Assembly: GCA_003140785.1 (NCBI GenBank)
Contig: PLKY01000096.1
Span: forward strand, 16,570-29,080
Length of the DNA stretch: 12,511 bases
Direction of reading: 5' to 3'
DNA from: Acidobacteriaceae bacterium
Lineage (GTDB): Bacteria > Acidobacteriota > Terriglobia > Terriglobales > Acidobacteriaceae
Shown here: one piece after another, positions 7,077 through 12,511 of the stretch
Numbering within the stretch: position 1 is the first letter of the stretch
Layout of the letters: every line of letters starts with the position of its first letter
Notes under the pieces: generated by a model
What the model saw: the letters and a program-made list of their open reading frames with translations, nothing else
What the model was told of the DNA's origin: nothing
Databases searched by the model: none
Program-made: the position numbers and the translations under genes

Positions 7077-7925
7077 ATGACGATAAAAGAATTGCAGAAG
7101 GCGATCCCGCAGCATTTTGCTGCCGGACCGTCGGCAATTGGCGATGCGTCGGCGATGGCGGCATTCCTCGAATTCCGCGCGGGACTGGAGCGGGGGGAGA
7201 TTCGAGCCGCTTCGCCGGATCCGTCCCTACCCCTTGGCTGGGCTGTCAACGCCTGGGTGAAGCAAGGAATCCTGCTCGGTTTTCGCATCGGGGCGCTGAA
7301 GGAAATTCCCGGATCGGTTTTCTCCTATGTGGATAAGAACACCTACCCGGCCCGGCAATTTACGGCCGCAGACGGAGTGCGCCTAGTTCCGGGGGGGTCT
7401 TCGGTGCGTGCAGGCGCGTACGTGGCACGCGGCGTTGTATGCATGCCCCCCATGTACATCAACACGGGGGCATGGGTGGACGAGGGCAGCATGGTCGATT
7501 CGCATGCCCTGGTCGGGTCGTGCGCACAGATCGGGAAACGTGTCCACCTGAGTGCAGCAGCCCAGATCGGGGGGGTGCTGGAGCCGATCAATGCCAGTCC
7601 TGTTGTGATTGAGGACGACGTGCTGGTGGGCGGCAATGCAGGTGTCTACGAAGGCACTATTGTGCGCAAGGGCGCGGTTCTCGCGGCGGGGACCATTTTG
7701 ACGCGCGGTACACCCGTGTTCGACCTGGTGAACGGCACGATTCTGCGCGCCAGCGAGGCACAGCCGCTCGTTATTCCAGAAAACGCGGTGGTGGTTCCGG
7801 GATCGCGCACTGTTTCAAAAGGCAAGGGCCAGGAATGGGGACTCAGCCTGTATGCCCCGGTCATCGTCAAGTATCGGGATGAGAAGACCGACCTGAGCAC
7901 GACCCTCGAGGAGTTGTTACGGTAA
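7077..7925 (+). CDS. dapD: 2,3,4,5-tetrahydropyridine-2,6-dicarboxylate N-succinyltransferase
   Basis: DapD transfers succinyl from succinyl-CoA to tetrahydrodipicolinate in the succinylase branch of diaminopimelate and lysine synthesis, supplying peptidoglycan and protein; it is a cytoplasmic trimer. The 282-aa length is close to the E. coli enzyme (about 274). An alpha-helical N-terminal domain (1-95, with AVNAWVKQGILLGFRI at 56-71) is followed by a left-handed beta-helix of hexapeptide repeats (about 100-240). Diagnostic motifs are MPPMYINTGAWVDEGSMVDS (123-142), VGSCAQIGKRVHLS (146-159) and IGGVLEPINASPVVIEDD (164-181). Conserved acidic residues lie in VDEGSMVD (D135, E136, D141) and VYEG (E192). 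GGNAGVYEG replaces the enterobacterial GARSEVVEG, as in more distant DapDs. AGGA precedes the ATG at close spacing. No other dap gene is adjacent. A strong palindromic element starts 15 bases after the stop. Confidence 0.95.
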   Translation: MTIKELQKAIPQHFAAGPSAIGDASAMAAFLEFRAGLERGEIRAASPDPSLPLGWAVNAWVKQGILLGFRIGALKEIPGSVFSYVDKNTYPARQFTAADGVRLVPGGSSVRAGAYVARGVVCMPPMYINTGAWVDEGSMVDSHALVGSCAQIGKRVHLSAAAQIGGVLEPINASPVVIEDDVLVGGNAGVYEGTIVRKGAVLAAGTILTRGTPVFDLVNGTILRASEAQPLVIPENAVVVPGSRTVSKGKGQEWGLSLYAPVIVKYRDEKTDLSTTLEELLR

Positions 7926-7939
7926 ACCTTATGGTTCAG

Positions 7940-8050
7940 AGCATTTTTGGAATACACGTAGACTTTTTAAGGACCATAAAAGGTGGCTTTTTCTTAAGGA
8001 AAAAGCCACTTGAGTGTGTGCTTTCGGTCTACAGCAATTCCGAAAATGCT
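7940..8050. repeat. 111-nt imperfect palindrome with three nested helices (MITE-, REP- or terminator-like)
   Basis: Outer arms AGCATTTTTGGAAT (7940-7953) and ATTCCGAAAATGCT (8037-8050) pair over 14 positions: 13 Watson-Crick and one U-G. After a symmetric four-by-four internal loop, GTAGAC (7958-7963) pairs with GTCTAC (8027-8032). After a larger internal loop, the central hairpin GTGGCTTTTTC (7983-7993) / GAAAAAGCCAC (7999-8009) pairs perfectly over 11 bp around TTAAG. Three nested helices in one 111-base span are very unlikely by chance. No target-site duplication is obvious, and no second copy was noticed in the window. It lies 15 bases after dapD and reaches the likely promoter of the next gene. 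It could be a miniature inverted-repeat element, an intergenic palindromic repeat, or a long bidirectional terminator. Confidence 0.6.
7981..8011. terminator. Central hairpin after dapD, probable terminator
   Basis: An 11-bp perfect stem, extendable by one G-T and one A-T pair to 13, closes the loop TTAAG 58 bases after the dapD stop. On the plus strand no T-run follows (TTGAGTGTG). On the minus strand the stem is followed by CTTTTATGG, a weak U-tract. It is plausible as the dapD transcript end but is not a textbook terminator. Confidence 0.45.
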
Positions 8051-8055
8051 ATAAC
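8028..8055 (+). promoter_or_regulatory. Possible sigma-70 promoter of the oxidoreductase gene
   Basis: TCTACA (8028-8033, four of six to TTGACA), 16-base spacer, TATAAC (8050-8055, five of six to TATAAT). Initiation near 8062 would give a leader of about 48 bases. The -35 and spacer lie inside the right half of the 111-nt palindrome, so the element may have brought or shaped this promoter. Confidence 0.4.
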
Positions 8056-8097
8056 GTGCTTCACCTTGCGATTCCAACCCGGCGAACACTCTGCTCA

Positions 8098-8112
8098 GTG
8101 AGGCCGTTCGTG
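8098..8112 (+). promoter_or_regulatory. Ribosome binding site and GTG start of the oxidoreductase
   Basis: GTGAGG (8098-8103), six bases, then GTG (8110-8112). The frame is open back to about 8014, but the upstream residues (HLAIPTRRTLCSVRPF) are unlike the family and would overlap the palindrome and promoter. The GTG puts the Rossmann motif WGVAGPG at residues 15-21, as expected. Confidence 0.65.
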
Positions 8113-9108
8113 GATCCCCTCGAAACCGAAGCAAAACTGCAATTCATCCGTTGGGGCGTTGCCGGGCCAGGCCGGGCCGCCGCGCGCTTTGCAGAGGGCC
8201 TGGATGCCGTTGTCGGGGCCTGGCTGACTGCGGTTTGGGGCCGGAACCCCGATAAGACGCATGCGTTCGCACAGCGCTTCCGAGTCGATACGATTTGCGA
8301 CACGTTTGACCAGCTGTTATCGACGGCAGTCGACGCAGTCTATGTGGCCACGCATCCCGATACCCACGCCGAGCTGTGCATGCGCGCACTCGCCGCCGGG
8401 AAGCATGTGATGTGCGAGAAGCCTGCCGCGCTGAACGAGCGGCAGTTGAAGAAGGTGCTCAAGGCCGCCGCTCGATACGACCGGCTCTTTATGGAGGCGA
8501 TGAAGCCACCCTTCTTTCCGCTGTACACGCAACTCCGCGAACATCTCGGAATCGATCCGGTGGGAAACATCGGATTTGTTCGCGCCGGCCATGCAGACGC
8601 CACACTGGCTCCGGACTACCCCTTGCATTTTCGCGAACTGGGCGGTGGAAGCATCATGGGAATCGGCCCGTACGAGGCGTTTCTTGCTCTCGACTGGCTG
8701 GGACCGCTGAAGCGCGTGCAATCGATGGGGAGGCTCAGCGCGGGCGGCGTCGACAACTTCGCCCTCTTCCAAACAGAACACGAGCGTGGGATGGCGCAGC
8801 TTCACACTGGTCTCGACATGCTGAGCCGCGGCGATGCTCTGCTGTGCGGCGAGCGCGGTTATGTCACCATTCACGAAAACTGGTGGAATCCCGTGCGGGC
8901 AACGGTTCGGTATATCGACGGACGAATCGTCGAGCTCGATGCGCCGTTCCAATCGACCGGATTCAATTACGAGACCGATCACTTCTGCGAGCTCGTTCGC
9001 TGGGGAAAAAGAGAGAGTCCGATAATCACGCACGCGCGCTCTCTGGGAATGGCGCGACTGCTCGAAGCCGCGCGGAAGCAAATCGGCGTCCGATTCCCCC
9101 AGGAATAG
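8110..9108 (+). CDS. Gfo/Idh/MocA-family NAD(P)-dependent oxidoreductase, dihydrodiol-dehydrogenase-like, with altered catalytic site
   Basis: A 332-aa cytoplasmic oxidoreductase with an N-terminal Rossmann domain and a C-terminal alpha/beta substrate domain. Residues 15-21 (WGVAGPG) plus ARFAEGL form the nucleotide loop, VYVATHPDTHAELCMRAL (78-95) the second part of the cofactor site, and EKP (103-105) the family signature. FMEAMKPPFFPLY (127-139) resembles the EAMWTRFFP segment of dimeric dihydrodiol dehydrogenases. The usual GG.LLDIGxYP segment reads GGGSIMGIGPYEAF (178-191): the Asp of the catalytic Asp/Tyr pair is Gly (G184) while the Tyr (Y188) is kept. The C-terminal domain otherwise follows the family (FNYETDHFCELVRWGKRESP near 305). 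The substrate is unknown, probably a sugar or cyclic polyol. The gene appears to be monocistronic, convergent with the chitinase, with only 48 bases between stops. Confidence 0.85.
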   Translation: MDPLETEAKLQFIRWGVAGPGRAAARFAEGLDAVVGAWLTAVWGRNPDKTHAFAQRFRVDTICDTFDQLLSTAVDAVYVATHPDTHAELCMRALAAGKHVMCEKPAALNERQLKKVLKAAARYDRLFMEAMKPPFFPLYTQLREHLGIDPVGNIGFVRAGHADATLAPDYPLHFRELGGGSIMGIGPYEAFLALDWLGPLKRVQSMGRLSAGGVDNFALFQTEHERGMAQLHTGLDMLSRGDALLCGERGYVTIHENWWNPVRATVRYIDGRIVELDAPFQSTGFNYETDHFCELVRWGKRESPIITHARSLGMARLLEAARKQIGVRFPQE

Positions 9109-9119
9109 ACGGAAATTCA

Positions 9120-9144
9120 GCCGGATCTATCTTGAGCCTCCGGC
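9120..9144. terminator. Weak inverted repeat between convergent genes
   Basis: GCCGGA (9120-9125) and TCCGGC (9139-9144) pair around a 13-base loop in the 48-base gap between the oxidoreductase and chitinase stops. No T-run follows on the plus strand; a short TTT lies after it on the minus strand. Possible shared terminator, weakly supported. Confidence 0.25.
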
Positions 9145-9156
9145 GGCGAATTAACC

Positions 9157-10308
9157 TTATTTGGAAATTGTCTGACCTGTGTCGGGCACATCCAGGGCCC
9201 GGTCGATGGCTCCGAGAAGCTCTCCCGATGAGTCGTTGAAGTAGCTCCAGAACATCATTCCGCCGAGTTTGTGTGACCGCACATATTTGCCCTTGGCCGC
9301 GAGCGACTCGGGATCCTCATACGATACGAAAACATGCTTCTCCTCGCTGTAGAGATACGGCGCGTTTGACTTGGCGTCCCAGTAACGCGTGAAGCTATGA
9401 TCGAGGAACGTCACTTTGATTACGCTGTAGGGCGGCTCTCCGTTCGGTGCGGGCTTTCCCGCTTGGAACAGGCCGTGGTTTGCGTTGAGCACCTGTTGCC
9501 ACATGCGTCCGTAAAAGGGGACGCCGAGGACGATCTTCGCTGCGGGGACGCCGGCTGTTTCAAAAGCTCGCACGGTCGCGTCGGCCGAGTCCTTCTTCGG
9601 GTCAGCCGGATCGGTGAACAACGGCGCATGATTGCCGGTGATGGCGTCGGGACCGGCCTCGTAGTAGTCAAATGCCATGAGATTGACGGCATCGACATAC
9701 TGCTGGACCTGCGCCATCTCGGTGTGGGCCAGAAAGTCGTCGAATGCGCCTGCGGCGATGGTGAGAAGCAGCTTCTTGTGGGAATGCGAGGACTCTTGAG
9801 CAAAGCGCTCATGCAGCCCTTTCAGCAAAAGGGTGAAGTTGCGTTTGTCCTCACTTCGGAAACGATTCCCTGCTCCGGGCAGACCGGGATACTCCCAATC
9901 CACATCGAGGCCGTCGAGGTCGTAGGATTTGAGGAACTCCAGAGCGCTTTGAATGAAGCCTGCTCTGCTTTGAGCCGTCAGCGCGACGTCGGAGAACGCG
10001 GCGGAACCGCTCCATCCGCCCACTGATATCAGCACTTGGAGCAATGGATTCTGTTTACGGAGAGCTGTCAATTGATGAAGATTTGCGGAATCGCCCGCAG
10101 AGGCGATCACCATTCGGCCGTTCTGAATGGCGGCGAAGGCATAGTTGATCCGCGTCATTCCACGGGGATCGATCTGGCCATGTTGCAGAGCTCCATTTTG
10201 CGGGAAAACATATCCGACGATCACGGGCGGAGCCGGCTGCGGAGATGCAGCCACGGTGGCGATCAGAGCTGCAAAAACGATGGTGAGGATGGAGCGGAGT
10301 CGATACAT
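9157..10308 (-). CDS. Secreted glycoside hydrolase family 18 (chitinase-like)
   Basis: A 383-aa GH18 enzyme expected to hydrolyse beta-1,4-N-acetylglucosamine links in chitin or related glycans outside the cytoplasm. Residues 1-21 are a signal peptide (RLRSILTIVFAALIATVAAS). IVGYVFPQ (30-37) is the first strand of the TIM barrel, LISVGGWS (93-100) the SxGG motif, and LDGLDVDWEYP (131-141) the catalytic DxxDxDxE with D132, D135, D137 and acid/base E139 all present. NLMAFDYYE matches the MxYD/MxFD motif, VLGVPFYGRMW is the next strand and GGMMFWSYFND the C-terminal Trp motif. All key residues are intact, so it should be active. No carbohydrate-binding module or anchor is seen. The start is ATG 10308, with AGGG (10320-10317) eight bases upstream. 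It lies 46 bases after the protease gene on the same strand, so it may be co-transcribed. Confidence 0.94.
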   Translation of the reverse strand: MYRLRSILTIVFAALIATVAASPQPAPPVIVGYVFPQNGALQHGQIDPRGMTRINYAFAAIQNGRMVIASAGDSANLHQLTALRKQNPLLQVLISVGGWSGSAAFSDVALTAQSRAGFIQSALEFLKSYDLDGLDVDWEYPGLPGAGNRFRSEDKRNFTLLLKGLHERFAQESSHSHKKLLLTIAAGAFDDFLAHTEMAQVQQYVDAVNLMAFDYYEAGPDAITGNHAPLFTDPADPKKDSADATVRAFETAGVPAAKIVLGVPFYGRMWQQVLNANHGLFQAGKPAPNGEPPYSVIKVTFLDHSFTRYWDAKSNAPYLYSEEKHVFVSYEDPESLAAKGKYVRSHKLGGMMFWSYFNDSSGELLGAIDRALDVPDTGQTISK

Positions 10309-10320
10309 GGACGCGTCCCT
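10309..10320 (-). promoter_or_regulatory. RBS region of the chitinase with overlapping palindrome
   Basis: GGACGCGTCC (10309-10318) is a perfect 10-bp palindrome directly in front of the ATG, and the likely Shine-Dalgarno AGGG (10317-10320) overlaps its edge. It may be only chance in GC-rich DNA; as a hairpin its loop would be too small to be stable. Confidence 0.3.
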
Positions 10321-10354
10321 ATTCAGGGTACGATGCTTTCAAAGCAAGGCGGGG

Positions 10355-12511
10355 TCAGAACAATCCGAGGCTGCGCGGCTTCAATGCGGTCACCGGATCA
10401 AATCCGTCGTGTTGCGATGGCGCAGGATGGGGTGTGCAGTGACTCTTCGGCGCAAATGGAGCAGCGAAAGATCGGGTGACGTGCAACCGGTCCATCACAA
10501 TGTAGCGCGTCCGGAGCCCGCCCACGGTTTGTGGAAGCTCTGCGGGAACGCGCTTGCGATCCACATAGACCACGAGAGCTGCTTCTCGCGGATTGTCGAG
10601 ACTCTGCCCCACACCGACACCGAAGAACTCCGGGTGTTGTTGCATTAGCCCGTGCGCGATCTGCTGCTTAATGGCCACTGCCTGATTGAGGATCGGAGGC
10701 GGCAGAGTGGGCTCGTCGGAGAGGGAGACGACGGTGGGAGCGGATCCAAAAGCCACTGCATGCGCAGTCGTGGGAATAACGAGGGTCCGCACTCCGCCAA
10801 CTGTTGCCGGCACCGCTATCCGCGCATTGTCAGCAACGTAAACAATCACAGCGGCCTCGCCTGGATGGTCGGTGCTCTTCCCAGAAGCGACTCCCAGAAT
10901 TCCGGCGGTCGGATTCACCAGGAGGCGTACTGCATTCAAACCGCGTTGGACGCGCGTAATTTCTTCATCATTCAGCGAGCGCGATTGTGCGGCGGATACG
11001 GTGCTATCACCATAGCTGACGCAGCTCACCGGATGATCTGCACCGCCCACAAACGTATAGTTTGCGCGATTGCCGACTTGCGCGCTGAGCTCGCTCAAAA
11101 CGTCGTTTACCGGGTTCGCCATTCCCTGCCCCACGCCAGAAGCGTCGGTCCCGCCAGCGAAATAGAGCCCTACCGGCTCGGCGTTGTCCGCGTCGACCAG
11201 AACTGCGCCTGAATCGCCGGCATCACTCAAGCGATTGCCGCTCACGCCCACCTGATTGGTGAATGTCTTCGTCAGGTAGGGTCGAGTCTCGGCGCAGTCC
11301 TTGTAGTAATCCACCAGCACATCTACGTCGATGGCAGAGACGCCCCCGCAGGTGAGGCCGGTCGTCCGTCCGCTCTTCGCAACGCGCAGGGCAAGTGTCG
11401 CGGTTTCGCCCTTGCCGTCCGTCGAGGAGATGCCGAGGGGTGCGGCTGCGAGCGTGCCGTCAGCCTGCCGCGCGCCCAGCTCCTGAATACTGCCGGACGG
11501 ATCGACTGTGTGGGAGCCAACTTCTGCGATGGCTGCGTCCGCATTTGTCGCTTTTGAATTCAGCGGCAACCATCCTGTGAGGGCCGCGACGGGCTGTGTG
11601 CCTCCGCCCTCGCCACTCGGCGTGCAGTTGTTGTCGATCAGGCCCGGTTGGACGATGGCGTCACCCACAGCGGCATGATCGCTGCGTGCCAGCACATGGT
11701 TATTGCTGAGCAGGTATTGCTTGCCGCTGTCGTCCTGGATGAGCGAGCCCAACGTTCCGCTGCAGCAGTCCACAATCGTGTTGCCGTGCGCGTCGAAATC
11801 GTTGTTGTTGCCGCCGGAGCTGCCTAGCAACATGGGAGTCGCGAATTGAATCTGATGGCCGGCGGGATTGCTTGAAACGGCCGCGGTATTGAGAAGGATT
11901 GCGGCCTCGGTCCTCGCGGGCGAATCTCCAGCGGTGGCGACGACGTAGATGACACCCGTGGTCTGCACGGTCGTTGGTGCGGTATAGGTGACCGCGCAGG
12001 ATGTGAAGGCCCGCTCGATCCGCTGGCAGCTCGGAGGACCCAAAGAGCCCATCCCACTGCCGGTTCCGGTGGGCGAATCCGCCAAGGCGAAATGGATTCC
12101 CGTGCCGCCGCCTGCCTCGGCGAGGACGCCGGTGATAGTCACGGAATCATTCGCCGCGAGGGCTACATTCTCGGGTGTAAGCGGCTGGAGAAAGCCCGGC
12201 GTCAATGTCAGCACGGAGGTCGCTTTGACGCCGGGATCGCTGTTCAGGGTTGCGGTGACAACAACCTGGGCACGATCGGCAGTCAAATAGCCCGGTGGGG
12301 AATACTGTCCGGTTTTTGTGATCGCGCCCGCACCGGCATTCAGATCGCCATTGGATACTGACCATGTGACGTCCGCTGCTCCACCGCTGTTCAGTGTTGC
12401 CGTGAACTGATGAACGGGATTGCCGCGAATGTCGGTCGCGTTGCAACCTGTGCAATTGGTATCGATTTGGGTTGTGGCGGGGTTGAGGGCAAAAACGTCA
12501 TTCGTTGGGTA
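10355..12511 (-). CDS. Secreted chymotrypsin-fold serine protease with Ig-like repeats, 5' end beyond window
   Basis: The frame is open from the window edge to a TGA at 10355, about 718 visible residues; the M near 12286 is internal, because the same Ig-like sequence continues upstream of it. From the N side: at least two bacterial Ig-like (Big) domains (about 12511-11880; TWSVSNGDLNAGAGAIT, GQYSPPGYLTADRAQ), then a chymotrypsin-like domain (about 11840-11020). Its triad reads His in LLSNNHVLA (11698-11696), Asp in NADAAIAEV (11539-11537) and Ser in SDAGDSGAVLV (11212-11210), with spacings of 53 and 109 residues, compatible with clan PA. Two copies of a roughly 70-residue module follow (10975-10755 and 10706-10478), sharing EAAxxVYV and P.TVGG.RT. 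It is likely secreted or surface-exposed (signal peptide not visible), acting on extracellular protein or itself. The natural substrate is unknown. The chitinase gene lies 46 bases downstream. Confidence 0.85.
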   Translation of the reverse strand, partial: YPTNDVFALNPATTQIDTNCTGCNATDIRGNPVHQFTATLNSGGAADVTWSVSNGDLNAGAGAITKTGQYSPPGYLTADRAQVVVTATLNSDPGVKATSVLTLTPGFLQPLTPENVALAANDSVTITGVLAEAGGGTGIHFALADSPTGTGSGMGSLGPPSCQRIERAFTSCAVTYTAPTTVQTTGVIYVVATAGDSPARTEAAILLNTAAVSSNPAGHQIQFATPMLLGSSGGNNNDFDAHGNTIVDCCSGTLGSLIQDDSGKQYLLSNNHVLARSDHAAVGDAIVQPGLIDNNCTPSGEGGGTQPVAALTGWLPLNSKATNADAAIAEVGSHTVDPSGSIQELGARQADGTLAAAPLGISSTDGKGETATLALRVAKSGRTTGLTCGGVSAIDVDVLVDYYKDCAETRPYLTKTFTNQVGVSGNRLSDAGDSGAVLVDADNAEPVGLYFAGGTDASGVGQGMANPVNDVLSELSAQVGNRANYTFVGGADHPVSCVSYGDSTVSAAQSRSLNDEEITRVQRGLNAVRLLVNPTAGILGVASGKSTDHPGEAAVIVYVADNARIAVPATVGGVRTLVIPTTAHAVAFGSAPTVVSLSDEPTLPPPILNQAVAIKQQIAHGLMQQHPEFFGVGVGQSLDNPREAALVVYVDRKRVPAELPQTVGGLRTRYIVMDRLHVTRSFAAPFAPKSHCTPHPAPSQHDGFDPVTALKPRSLGLF

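Noticed and set aside
8014..8109. Upstream extension of the oxidoreductase to 8014
   Set aside because: It would start inside the palindrome, before the promoter-like TATAAC, and adds residues unlike the family; the GTG at 8110 has a good ribosome binding site.
9397..11212. Plus-strand frames of 147-209 residues over the chitinase and protease genes
   Set aside because: They are antisense to genes with intact GH18 and serine-protease motifs, and their translations show no protein family character.

Overview
The window looks like chromosomal DNA of a fairly GC-rich Gram-negative soil-type bacterium. The best guess is an Acidobacteriota member (Koribacter/Solibacter/Terriglobus-like). This rests on the mix of a secreted TPR + FG-GAP/VCBS + ASPIC/UnbV protein, a secreted protease behind bacterial Ig-like repeats with 'GAIT.tGqYsPPGYLTAD'-type phrases, and a GH18 chitinase. 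It is an inference from protein style, not from a marker gene. No rRNA, tRNA, CRISPR array, integrase or intact insertion sequence was seen.

Layout. (1) Minus strand, 1-2436: a secreted protein with a signal peptide, TPRs, seven DxDxDG-type propeller loops and a UnbV domain; its 3' end lies beyond the window. (2) Divergent from it on the plus strand, 2610-6078: a tight three-gene operon joined by two ATGA overlaps. It encodes a soluble FlaA1/CapD-type nucleotide-sugar 4,6-dehydratase/epimerase, a hydrolysing NeuC/LegG-type 2-epimerase and a DegT/DnrJ/EryC1 PLP aminotransferase. Together these fit the nucleotide-sugar stage of a legionaminic-acid-like or other amino-sugar pathway, but the acetyltransferase, NeuB-type synthase and CMP-transferase are not here. 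(3) 6079-7076: about 1 kb that is less GC-rich, holding one convincing small orphan ORF (6398-6739, 113 aa) and several inverted repeats, including a cluster of hairpins just before dapD. (4) 7077-7925: dapD (lysine/diaminopimelate pathway). (5) 7940-8050: a 111-nt, three-helix imperfect palindrome, the most striking non-coding structure in the window. (6) 8110-9108: a Gfo/Idh/MocA oxidoreductase whose usual catalytic Asp is Gly. (7) Minus strand, 12511-9157: a secreted chymotrypsin-fold protease with Ig-like repeats (5' end outside the window) followed 46 nt later by a secreted GH18 chitinase, perhaps one transcription unit for extracellular polymer degradation.

No clearly new multi-gene system is evident. 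The parts most worth following are the 111-nt palindrome after dapD, the small conserved-looking orphan protein, the two enzymes with substituted active-site residues, and the tandemly duplicated C-terminal module of the protease.
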